From: Melioribacter roseus | Lineage (GTDB): Bacteria > Bacteroidota > Ignavibacteria > Ignavibacteriales > Melioribacteraceae | Direction: 5' to 3' | Length of the DNA stretch: 6,614 bases | NCBI GenBank assembly: GCA_020724325.1 | Contig: DYHC01000114.1 | Location: 1 to 6,614, forward strand | Part shown: piece after piece, positions 1-6,593 of the stretch | Layout: each line of letters begins with the position of its first letter | Numbering within the stretch: the first letter of the stretch is position 1 | Notes under the pieces: generated by a model | What the model was told of the DNA's origin: nothing | Databases searched by the model: none | Seen by the model: the letters and a program-made list of their open reading frames with translations, nothing else | Program-made: the position numbers and the translations under genes

Positions 1-16
1 TTTAGTATCTTAGAAA

Positions 17-47
17 AGATAAAATAATTAACACTTTTATTTTATCT
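17..47. repeat. 11-bp perfect inverted repeat in AT-rich leader
   Basis: The arm AGATAAAATAA (17-27) is matched by its exact reverse complement TTATTTTATCT (37-47), separated by nine bases. The hairpin would be almost all A-T pairs and has no clear U-tract of the Rho-independent terminator type on either side. It sits exactly where argS similarity breaks off, so it may mark a misjoined or foldback sequence end rather than a functional site. A 10-bp direct repeat, TTTTATTTTA, also occurs at 35-44 and 59-68. Confidence 0.5.
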
Positions 48-49
48 AA

Positions 50-157
50 TTTATAAATTTTTATTTTAATAATTCAGCTACAACAGAAATAATAAATGTA
101 GTACTAGATCAAAAAGAGAACTTCGGTAAATCAGAAAAATACTCTGGTAAAAAAGCA
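50..157 (+). other. argS: In-frame upstream coding remnant of argS
   Basis: These 36 codons are open in the argS frame and directly precede Met158. They begin FINFYFNNSATTEII and end FGKSEKYSGKKA. Known ArgS proteins carry a GFINF motif at the end of the N-terminal domain, then a stretch ending in FG.S....GKKV just before the (M)VEFVSANPTGP segment, so this is genuine argS coding sequence. There is no ATG, GTG or TTG start codon in frame here, and TAA stops lie in frame at 47-49 and 29-31. The coding region therefore cannot begin inside this stretch, and continuity with the rest of the N-terminal domain is broken at about position 50 by a mutation, an insertion, or an assembly or contig-end error. 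Confidence 0.8.
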
Positions 158-1438
158 ATGGTTGAATTTGTTTCTGCAAATCCAACCGGACCATTAACTG
201 TTGGACATGGCAGAAATGCCGTAATTGGTGATACTGTTTCAAATATGCTTGAATGGATTGGATATGATGTTGAACGTGAATATTACTTTAACAATGCCGG
301 GCGTCAGATGCGCATTCTTGGTGATTCTGTTAGATTAAGGTACTTAGAATTACTTAAAAACAAAGTTGAATTCCCAGATGATTACTACCAGGGGGAATAT
401 ATTAAAGAAATTGCAGAATCGCTTTATAATGAATACGGGGAATCACTTATTAATGAAGATGCCGAGAGTAAATTCAAACAATCTGCTGAGAAGGAGATAT
501 TTTCAGATATTAATAAAACCCTGTCCAAACTTGGCATAAAATTCAATCAATACTATAATGAACATACTCTATATGAGGATGGTAAAATCCAATCTTTGTT
601 GGAAATAATTAAATCAAGAAATCTCTCTTACGAAAAAGATGGTGCTACATGGCTTAAATTATCCGAACTGGGAAATGAAGCAGATAAGGTTATTGTAAAA
701 TCAACCGGTGAACCGACATACCGTTTACCCGATATAGCATATCATATCACAAAGTTTGAACGTGGATACGATTTGATGGTGGATCTGTTTGGAGCCGATC
801 ATAATGCTACTTATCCCGATGTCCTTGCCGGATTGAATGCGTTAGGATTTGATTCGAATAAAGTAATAGTTCTTATTCATCAATTTGTTACTATTATGCA
901 AAAAGGGGAAATTGTTAAGATGTCTACACGCAAAGCAAATTATATAACATTGGATGAATTAATTGATGAAGTAGGCAGCGACGTAGTACGATACTTTTTC
1001 ATAATGCGTAGTATGAGCAGCCATCTTAACTTTGATCTGGACCTAGCAAAAAAACAATCTGATGAAAACCCTGTTTTTTATTTGCAGTATGCTCATGCGC
1101 GGATTGCATCTATTCTAAGAATGGCAGAAGAAGAAAATCTAAAAAGCTCTTTGGATAATCTTAATTTATTAACGTTACCGGAAGAGCAGAATTTATTGAA
1201 AAAACTATACGAATTTCCTGAAGAAGTTTTATTTAGCTCAGAAAATTTTGAACCGCATAAGATAACCAACTATTTAGAAGAGCTTGCGGCTCTATTTCAC
1301 AAATTCTATACTGTATGCAGAATAATTGGAAGTGAAAAAAATCTTGCCGAAGCTAGAATTGCATTGATTTCTGCAGCTCAGTGGGTTATCAAGAACGGAT
1401 TAACTATACTTGGTGTTAATGCACCTAATAAAATGTAG
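158..1438 (+). CDS. argS: Arginyl-tRNA synthetase, 5'-truncated (catalytic core and anticodon-binding domain)
   Basis: This class I aminoacyl-tRNA synthetase attaches arginine to tRNA-Arg in the cytoplasm. From the first ATG there are 426 residues against a usual 550-590. Near the start is SANPTGPLTVGH (6-17), the HIGH-motif region with Thr14 where the first His is usual. Other catalytic-core marks are YYFNNAGRQM (42-51), DGATWL (161-166), GEPTYRLPD (184-192), GADH (212-215) and KMSTRKAN (254-261, the KMSK loop). The DALR anticodon-binding domain runs from about NPVFYLQYAHARI (304-316) to the end, and the closing LGVNAPNKM is the normal family C-terminus. Met158 is unlikely to be the true start: no ribosome binding site precedes it, and family sequence continues in frame upstream to about position 50. 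The N-terminal tRNA-recognition domain (roughly 80-90 residues before position 50) is missing from the window. The gene is convergent with the comF-type gene. Identity is near certain; whether it is intact in the organism is not. Confidence 0.95.
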   Translation: MVEFVSANPTGPLTVGHGRNAVIGDTVSNMLEWIGYDVEREYYFNNAGRQMRILGDSVRLRYLELLKNKVEFPDDYYQGEYIKEIAESLYNEYGESLINEDAESKFKQSAEKEIFSDINKTLSKLGIKFNQYYNEHTLYEDGKIQSLLEIIKSRNLSYEKDGATWLKLSELGNEADKVIVKSTGEPTYRLPDIAYHITKFERGYDLMVDLFGADHNATYPDVLAGLNALGFDSNKVIVLIHQFVTIMQKGEIVKMSTRKANYITLDELIDEVGSDVVRYFFIMRSMSSHLNFDLDLAKKQSDENPVFYLQYAHARIASILRMAEEENLKSSLDNLNLLTLPEEQNLLKKLYEFPEEVLFSSENFEPHKITNYLEELAALFHKFYTVCRIIGSEKNLAEARIALISAAQWVIKNGLTILGVNAPNKM

Positions 1439-1525
1439 CTACATACTTTTACTAAAGGGCTGTTAAGAAATGCCGGCGCCTAATTGATTTAAGAATCAAA
1501 GCTGATTCTCCAGATTGAATTACAT
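1439..1525. terminator. Convergent intergenic gap with a weak hairpin, possible bidirectional terminator
   Basis: This gap lies between the stop codons of argS (+) and the comF-type gene (-), where transcription from both sides must end. It holds a 7-bp perfect stem, AGAATCA (1492-1498) with TGATTCT (1503-1509), around a four-base loop. A competing 6-bp stem, TTGATT (1484-1489) with AATCAA (1494-1499), shares one arm. Neither is GC-rich nor followed by a strong T-run, so the terminator call rests mainly on position. A short GC-rich patch, GCCGGCGCC (1472-1480), stands out from the AT-rich surroundings. Confidence 0.3.
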
Positions 1526-2212
1526 TTAATCTGCAATTGCTACAGAAAGAGCAAATATTTTAGCTGCTCCATTCATCAATAATATCTTACTGCACTCAAG
1601 AATTGTAGCTCCTGTTGTAATTACATCATCTACAAGTATAATATTCTTACTCTTTATTGATTTGGCATTTATGATCTTAAACGCATCTTTAATATTATCT
1701 CTTCTTTCCGTAAGCGAAAGTTCTGTCTGTGTTCCAGTATATCTAATTCTCTTAAGAGAATTGTGATTTATTTTTATTTTTAGAACAGAGCCAATTCCTT
1801 TTGCAATATAAAATGATTGGTTATAACCTCTCTCTGCTTTCTTAAGATGATGCAAAGGTATCGGAATTAAATAATCTGCGTTCCATCGCATAATAGTGTC
1901 CTTACACAATTGAGCAGCTTTTTTCCCTAAATAGATTCCAATCCTAAAGTTTTCATTATACTTAAGAGCATGAATTAAATGCTGAAGCGCTTTATCTTTT
2001 TCGAAAACAAATGCAGAAGTAAATCCGGAAATAATATTTTCATCTGCAAATTTTCTTATGAACTCATGCTGTAATCGTATTTGATCTGCTTGATGAATTT
2101 CGCCAAAACAAGTATTACATAGATTACTTTGATCATTATTAAGTTTTGAATTACATGAAAAACAAAACCTGGGCAGGAAAAAATCTAATAGTTGATTTAA
2201 CCTGTTCGCCAC
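1526..2212 (-). CDS. comF: ComF family phosphoribosyltransferase-like protein
   Basis: The 228 residues match the ComF/GntX family in length and layout. An N-terminal zinc-ribbon-like part has two CxxC pairs (Cys17/Cys20 and Cys32/Cys35). The phosphoribosyltransferase fold follows, with IPIPLHHLKKAERGYNQS (116-133), TQTELSLTERRDNI (161-174) and the PRPP-binding loop IILVDDVITTGAT (191-203), whose paired Asp residues and TTGAT are intact. In Bacillus and Haemophilus relatives are needed for DNA uptake during transformation; in most other bacteria the reaction is not established, so the symbol is a family label. The start is GTG, with a TAA codon immediately before it in frame, so no longer reading is possible. 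It follows the hemerythrin gene after only three bases and has no strong ribosome binding site, which suggests translational coupling. It is the last gene of the minus-strand cluster. Confidence 0.93.
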   Translation of the reverse strand: MANRLNQLLDFFLPRFCFSCNSKLNNDQSNLCNTCFGEIHQADQIRLQHEFIRKFADENIISGFTSAFVFEKDKALQHLIHALKYNENFRIGIYLGKKAAQLCKDTIMRWNADYLIPIPLHHLKKAERGYNQSFYIAKGIGSVLKIKINHNSLKRIRYTGTQTELSLTERRDNIKDAFKIINAKSIKSKNIILVDDVITTGATILECSKILLMNGAAKIFALSVAIAD

Positions 2213-2215
2213 TTA

Positions 2216-2620
2216 TCAGGTAATCCCTATGGAATTTAAAAAAGCTCCGCATTTTTTATCGCTCAATTCTAGATGGTTATAAAACCAGCGCTTAAAACTG
2301 TTTAACTGGTCCTCGGTAATACTAAAACTACCCGAATTCATTTTTTCGAAGATATTAACCATCTGATTAAAAAACCGATCGTGTTCCAGCTTATGAGAAT
2401 AATATCCCGGGAACCGATTCTCTTTCATGTATCTTTCTTCAGTTTCAAAATGATTTTCAACTTCTCTGAGCAAATCGCTAAATTCCTTTAGGCAGTCATA
2501 ACTCTTGCTTTGTGTTATACGGGCATGAATCCTATTGATAATCTTTAACATACTTTGATGCTGATTATCAATCTTCTGCACATTTACTTTTTCAGAATCT
2601 GTAAAATCAATGAATGCCAT
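2216..2620 (-). CDS. Bacteriohemerythrin (single-domain hemerythrin)
   Basis: This 134-residue protein has the length of stand-alone bacterial hemerythrins, four-helix bundles that bind O2 at a non-heme di-iron site in the cytoplasm. All seven expected iron ligands are visible: His21 (IDNQH), His57 and Glu61 (HFETE), His76 and His80 (HKLEH), His116 and Asp121 (HLELSD). The aromatic start of the family pattern is altered: FTDSEKVNVQKID stands where W....VGI..ID is common. No signal peptide, membrane segment or fused signalling domain is present, so roles in oxygen carriage, storage, scavenging or iron handling fit better than chemotaxis sensing; this is inference. A good ribosome binding site, AGAGGA (2631-2626 on the minus strand), lies five bases before the ATG, in the 15-base gap after the VWA gene. 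The downstream comF-type GTG follows its TGA after three bases. Confidence 0.93.
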   Translation of the reverse strand: MAFIDFTDSEKVNVQKIDNQHQSMLKIINRIHARITQSKSYDCLKEFSDLLREVENHFETEERYMKENRFPGYYSHKLEHDRFFNQMVNIFEKMNSGSFSITEDQLNSFKRWFYNHLELSDKKCGAFLNSIGIT

Positions 2621-2625
2621 TTAAG

Positions 2626-2631
2626 TCCTCT
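2626..2631 (-). promoter_or_regulatory. Ribosome binding site of the hemerythrin gene
   Basis: On the minus strand this reads AGAGGA, five bases before the ATG. It is the clearest Shine-Dalgarno site inside the cluster, suggesting that this gene is translated independently of its upstream neighbour. Confidence 0.6.
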
Positions 2632-2635
2632 TTTT

Positions 2636-4768
2636 TTATATCATGCCTAATCGCTTTCTAATAGACCATTCGAAAGCAAATAAAAAAATTATTAATGCAA
2701 TTGTCCACTCATTAGACCAGAGTTGAATTTCCGTAGATACATTTTGGGTTCTATTCTCCATCGAATTTATCTTATTGATTTCTTCATCAAGTAAGTCATA
2801 ATCAGCAATTGAGAAATATTTACCCCCAGATATAAGAGCTAATTGCTTTAGAAAATTTGTATTCATTCTTGTGTCTAATTTTTCAATTGAGCCAGAAACA
2901 ATGCTGAACCTGCCAACATCACTCTTTAACGAAACACCATCAAAATTGGCAGCGGCAATAAAGGAATAATCACCTGTTTCTCTTATGTTGATATTACTGC
3001 TAAAGATTCCATCACGAATCTTATCAAGTAGTAACTCGTAACTTGTTTCCCCTTTTTTGATATTTAGCGTTATTTCTGCTGAACCAATCGGCGTAAATGT
3101 CTGGTCGTATAGTTCAGCAACGAACTCTAAGGCTTCACCAACGCTGTAAATTTTTTTGTTGGACTTAATAGTAAACTGTTTTTTACTATCGGTAATATTA
3201 AGCCACTTAATTATATCATTTACAAAATATGAAAAGAAGAGGATATTCTTTTCGGAATTAGAAAGCTGCCATCTCCATAAATCTTCTGCTAACAGAGCTA
3301 TCGATCTTTGCCGTCCGATATTTCTCGAAACCATAAGAGGTGAACTAATAGGAATATTTTTTACGATCGATTTTAACAGAACAGCGCTTTCAGTCTTAGG
3401 AATTAATTCGGAATTATTTTGAGTTAAAGGAGGCAGTGATAACCAGTTATTTTGCCGTGCAGATAAACTTGAGAAAATAGAATTGAAATTTTCTGTTACA
3501 ATTTCTGGCTGTACTAAAATGCTCTCACTATTTATATCTGTAATATTAAACGGAAGATGTGATTCAATTCTTTTTAGTTTGCTGAGGTCAGTGTTGGAAG
3601 TAACTTGCAAGAAGAAAGGTTTATTATTTTGAACAGCAGAAAAAGCTTTGTTTACCACATCTACGGGAGTGTTATGTCTTGGAAAATCAATTAGCAACAG
3701 AACATCTGCGCTGTCAATTGATGAAAGATTAAATCCATGCAAAAATTTGGCAGGACCAACTTGGATAATTTTGCTAACATCTAAATTCTTGTCATTCGAA
3801 ATGGAATTTAGAACAGCAGAAAGATCCGATGAAGGGCTTCCGGCTACAACAGCTACTTTAACCTTGCTTTTAAGAATGCTGATATAAAATGTTTTGGAGT
3901 TATTAATAGTATTTGATTCATCCGGTAAAGCGGTTGCAGTTACTCGCAGTCTTTTATCGCCATCGGTATTAGGCGTATAATCAAATTTGATTTTATTAAT
4001 ACCGGTTGAGGAAAGTCTTTCGGCTTTGGTCTGAATTATTTTATCTTCCTCGAAAAGTGAAAGTTTGATCGTTTCCTCTTCAAATCCCGAATTGAAAATT
4101 ATTATCTCAAGTTCAGTTGGTTTCCCGGCATAAATATTTTGGTTGTAAATTATATCCTTAATCAACAAATCCCTTTGAAGAGAAGTGTCGCCTATTCCAA
4201 TTGTAAATACAGGTATTCCAAGTTTTTCTGCATCATAAATAGGTTCATAACCATCGGTTATTATTCCATCGCTTATTATTGTTATTGTGCTGACATTCTT
4301 AGCAGATTTTACTAAATCAAAAATTTTAGAGAAATTGGTAAGCGGCTCGCTAAAGTTGAGTTTCTGATTAGTCGATTCAGTTAACGCGATCGGATTTATC
4401 CCGAAAAGATATATTCGTTTATTCGCATTATCGAATCTGTTAAATTCATTTTGAAAAGCAGTTAATTTTTCTATTCTTATAGTACTATCTTTAATTGACA
4501 GAGAAGCGGAGTTATCTATAAACAGGTAATTGACTTTTTGAATAGTTTCAGAATGTTTAATTGATAATTGCGGTTCGAACATGATAAATAAAATTAGGAC
4601 CAATACAAAAGAACGAATTGTAATTAAAAGATAACGCAAATATGGTTTGACTTGAGGAATTGTATATTTATAAATATACCAGGTAAAAAAAACTAGCAGC
4701 AGCGAACCAAAAATAATAAAAAAAGGGTTTGCTAATAAAGCGATATAGATATTTTCTATTTTCCTCAT
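2636..4768 (-). CDS. BatA-like VWA-domain membrane protein with amidotransferase-like middle region
   Basis: This 710-residue inner-membrane protein has two N-terminal membrane segments (about 12-33 and 44-65) and one near the C-terminus (about 687-702). Lysine/arginine residues between segments 1 and 2 and the final RKR suggest, by the positive-inside rule, that residues 67-686 face the periplasm. A VWA domain begins at VNYLFIDNSASLS, with the metal-site DxSxS at Asp85-Ser87-Ser89, a likely Thr144 and IISDG at Asp167, followed by IPVFTIGIGD (185-194). Next comes an Ig/CARDB-like stretch (about 205-297). A Rossmann-type region (about 303-395, KVKVAVVAGSPSSDL) resembles the class I glutamine-amidotransferase-like fold of related proteins, but I see no catalytic Cys there; the protein has no cysteine. 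AEDLWRWQL (494-502) is typical of this family. A second beta-rich domain (about 530-625) precedes the last membrane segment. The function is unknown; such proteins are thought to support envelope or protein-complex assembly. The ATG has little ribosome binding site and follows surE by eight bases, suggesting coupling. Confidence 0.85.
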   Translation of the reverse strand: MRKIENIYIALLANPFFIIFGSLLLVFFTWYIYKYTIPQVKPYLRYLLITIRSFVLVLILFIMFEPQLSIKHSETIQKVNYLFIDNSASLSIKDSTIRIEKLTAFQNEFNRFDNANKRIYLFGINPIALTESTNQKLNFSEPLTNFSKIFDLVKSAKNVSTITIISDGIITDGYEPIYDAEKLGIPVFTIGIGDTSLQRDLLIKDIIYNQNIYAGKPTELEIIIFNSGFEEETIKLSLFEEDKIIQTKAERLSSTGINKIKFDYTPNTDGDKRLRVTATALPDESNTINNSKTFYISILKSKVKVAVVAGSPSSDLSAVLNSISNDKNLDVSKIIQVGPAKFLHGFNLSSIDSADVLLLIDFPRHNTPVDVVNKAFSAVQNNKPFFLQVTSNTDLSKLKRIESHLPFNITDINSESILVQPEIVTENFNSIFSSLSARQNNWLSLPPLTQNNSELIPKTESAVLLKSIVKNIPISSPLMVSRNIGRQRSIALLAEDLWRWQLSNSEKNILFFSYFVNDIIKWLNITDSKKQFTIKSNKKIYSVGEALEFVAELYDQTFTPIGSAEITLNIKKGETSYELLLDKIRDGIFSSNINIRETGDYSFIAAANFDGVSLKSDVGRFSIVSGSIEKLDTRMNTNFLKQLALISGGKYFSIADYDLLDEEINKINSMENRTQNVSTEIQLWSNEWTIALIIFLFAFEWSIRKRLGMI

Positions 4769-4776
4769 GTAGCATT

Positions 4777-5547
4777 TTATAGTTTCATAAGGTTTTCAAG
4801 TTCCCAGGCTTTCATTTCGTTATACATTTTATAATCGGTCAAATCAAAATGAACGGGAGTAATAGAGACGTAATTTTTCTTAATTGCATGCTGATCTGTA
4901 ATCAGGTCGTTATCCGTTTCAATTAAGTTTCCAGTTAGCCAGTAATATTTTTTACCATACGGGTCTATTCTTTCTTCATAAACATCATCCCATTTAGACT
5001 TACCCTGTTGAGTCAATAGAATACCTGCGATTTTTTCTTTAGGTAAATTGGGAACGTTCACATTTAATAAGGTTCCTTTTGATAATCCGTTTTCTAAGAC
5101 TTGCTTGGAAAGTTTGAGAGCAATTTCTGCAGCGTAAGAGAAATCTCTTGCATCATGACTAGTTTGCGAAACAGAAATAGCCGGAAGATCCATAATTGCT
5201 GCTTCGCGAGCGGCAGAAACAGTTCCGGAATAAATTATATTAATTGCTGTGTTCGAACCGTTATTTATACCTGATAATACAATATCGGGACGCGTCTTCA
5301 AAATATTTCGTATTCCAATCTTCAAACAGTCTGCAGGAGTTCCATCAATTGCATATCCAAAAAAGTCTCCATTTTTATAATATTCTGTAATTCTAAGAGG
5401 AATTTTCATAGTAATAGCATGTCCAACAGCACTTTGTTCTGTTCTTGGTGCAATTACTGTTACTTCGCCTAACTTCTTCATTTCTTTTGCTAATGCGGCA
5501 ATTCCAGGTGAATCAATTCCATCGTCATTGGATATAAGAATTTTCAA
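4777..5547 (-). CDS. surE: 5'/3'-nucleotidase SurE (survival protein)
   Basis: SurE is a metal-dependent phosphatase that hydrolyses nucleoside monophosphates, and in some species short polyphosphate or 3'-nucleotides, in the cytoplasm; it is linked to stationary-phase and stress survival. The 256 residues match the family length. The N-terminus MKILISNDDGIDSPGI supplies metal ligands Asp8 and Asp9; APRTEQSAVGH gives Ser39; and LSGINNGSN (91-99) gives Asn95, numbering that agrees with the characterised Thermotoga enzyme. GTPADC (69-74) and YSGTVSAAREAA (106-117) are further signatures. The start codon is TTG, chosen because the family N-terminus begins exactly there, no ATG lies in frame upstream, and GGAG (5556-5553, minus strand) sits five bases before it. 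It is the first gene of the minus-strand cluster, eight bases before the VWA gene. No truncation or altered key residue is seen. Confidence 0.96.
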   Translation of the reverse strand: MKILISNDDGIDSPGIAALAKEMKKLGEVTVIAPRTEQSAVGHAITMKIPLRITEYYKNGDFFGYAIDGTPADCLKIGIRNILKTRPDIVLSGINNGSNTAINIIYSGTVSAAREAAIMDLPAISVSQTSHDARDFSYAAEIALKLSKQVLENGLSKGTLLNVNVPNLPKEKIAGILLTQQGKSKWDDVYEERIDPYGKKYYWLTGNLIETDNDLITDQHAIKKNYVSITPVHFDLTDYKMYNEMKAWELENLMKL

Positions 5548-5552
5548 CTTGT

Positions 5553-5556
5553 CTCC
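5553..5556 (-). promoter_or_regulatory. Ribosome binding site deciding the surE TTG start
   Basis: GGAG on the minus strand lies five bases before the TTG codon. Together with family alignment of the first residues, it fixes the non-ATG start. Confidence 0.6.
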
Positions 5557-5582
5557 GTTAAATTATTGAACAATTTCAATAG

Positions 5583-5590
5583 CAAATATA
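5583..5590 (-). promoter_or_regulatory. Candidate promoter -7 box for the surE cluster
   Basis: On the minus strand this reads TATATTTG, an exact match to the TAnnTTTG -7 element known for Bacteroidota primary sigma factors. It lies 35 bases upstream of the surE start codon, giving a short leader. No TTG was found at the expected -33 distance, so the call is tentative. TATATT could equally serve as a sigma-70-type -10 box, but no -35 partner is evident. Confidence 0.35.
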
Positions 5591-5712
5591 CGCAAAATGC
5601 TAAGAGATTAATTACTCTGTTTTGTACTCAATAAGGTTTTCTGATTTATTAACAATCAATTACTGACTTAGCAGAAAAAATATTAATTTGACTACGTATT
5701 TTGGGAATAGTA

Positions 5713-6555
5713 ATGAATTCATTTAAACAATTCTTAATACTAAGTCTTCTGCTGCTCACAACGTCCAAAGCACAGGTTGATTCAGCAGCATACGGTCAAA
5801 TAGAAATTTTTGTTATCGATTCATACATTACTCCGGAACAACCTTATAAGTTGGTACTATCTTTTTTTACAAGCGATAGCTGCACAGCAAAGATACAACT
5901 ATCTGGTGAGCATGAGTTCGTAGTTTCAAGTAAACTTAATGACAATCATAAGATTGAAATTACACTTGATGAACAACTGCTCGGCACACCTATAATAAAA
6001 TATTTTATTTATGCTAAAAATAAAGAAGGGTTTGTATCGAGAAGTCAGCTTTACGAAGTAGAAATTCCAGGTATTATTCTGATTGATAAAGATAAAGATT
6101 TAGGACTGTTCCAAGTCTGTTGTTTCGGAGGAATTATATTTGGTTTACCTTCTCCAGCATTGGTTATAATGAACGGGAAGAATTTTTTGGGAATATCTAA
6201 AGAGATCCCGGTATTTTCTTTCTATTCTGGTGGTTACAACTATCCGTTCGGTTATATTGGAGCGGAATATTCATATTTATTTAATTCCGATAAGAAAAAT
6301 TTTCTTAGGATTGGCTATAAACAGATTTTTCAGATTAGACCTATAGAATTTTTATCACTTGGTATAAATTTTTTCTCGGATTTAAAAGGGTACAACGGAA
6401 TAAGTCCGGAATTTTCTGTTGGATTATTCAAGATCCAAAATGTGTTTACTTTGTATTCCAGATACCGTTATAATTTTCAGCCAAACAGAAGCAGAACAGA
6501 TTTCCATGAGTTCTCTATCGGGCTTTATTCCAATTTCTTTTCGATAAATTTGTAA
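5713..6555 (+). CDS. Secreted two-part protein, probable outer-membrane beta-barrel with Ig-like N-terminal region
   Basis: I do not recognise a named family. I chose ATG 5713 (280 residues) over the in-frame TTG at 5701 because a classic signal peptide starts there: Asn-Ser-Phe-Lys, then a hydrophobic run FLILSLLLL (7-15) and a likely signal peptidase I site SKA|Q after Ala20. GGGA (5703-5706) lies six bases before it. Residues 29-119 look like one Ig/Fn3-type beta domain (alternating strands, then IKYFIYAKNKEG). Residues 135-280 show repeated amphipathic, aromatic strands separated by short polar turns (SFYSGGYNYPFGYIGAEYSYL, NFLRIGYKQIF, FTLYSRYRYNF) and end in FHEFSIGLYSNFFSINL, resembling a beta-barrel closing strand. 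An outer-membrane location is inferred from these patterns. Two adjacent cysteines (136-137) fall at the join of the two parts. There is no lipobox, enzyme motif or sorting domain. It is divergent from surE, and its own downstream neighbour lies outside the window. Confidence 0.75.
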   Translation: MNSFKQFLILSLLLLTTSKAQVDSAAYGQIEIFVIDSYITPEQPYKLVLSFFTSDSCTAKIQLSGEHEFVVSSKLNDNHKIEITLDEQLLGTPIIKYFIYAKNKEGFVSRSQLYEVEIPGIILIDKDKDLGLFQVCCFGGIIFGLPSPALVIMNGKNFLGISKEIPVFSFYSGGYNYPFGYIGAEYSYLFNSDKKNFLRIGYKQIFQIRPIEFLSLGINFFSDLKGYNGISPEFSVGLFKIQNVFTLYSRYRYNFQPNRSRTDFHEFSIGLYSNFFSINL

Positions 6556-6593
6556 TAAATTATTTATTTCATTAAGACCAACTTTATATTTTT

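Larger units (their letters stand above)
5548..5712. other. Divergent intergenic region between surE and the secreted-protein gene
   Basis: Transcription leaves this 165-base gap in both directions, so it should hold at least two promoters. On the minus strand the TATATTTG box is the best candidate. On the plus strand TTAATTTG (5683-5690) matches TAnnTTTG at all but one fixed position and lies 22 bases before the ATG at 5713; this is weak. A 7-bp inverted repeat, TGCTAAG (5598-5604) with CTTAGCA (5667-5673), spans 76 bases and could be chance. No small gene with a recognisable product is visible here. Confidence 0.5.

Noticed and set aside
96..98. ATG at 96 as an alternative argS start
   Set aside because: It is out of frame with argS (frame 3 against frame 2), while the argS frame across this position is coding by family similarity.
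3156..3422. 88-codon open frame on the + strand
   Set aside because: It lies wholly antisense inside the well-supported VWA gene, has no ribosome binding site or recognisable motif, and is a shadow.
3648..3887. 79-codon open frame on the + strand
   Set aside because: It is antisense to the amidotransferase-like part of the VWA gene and has no coding signature of its own.
5701..5712. TTG at 5701 as the start of the secreted-protein gene
   Set aside because: It would add four residues before a perfect signal peptide and use the GGGA ribosome-binding sequence as coding; ATG 5713 with six-base spacing is better.
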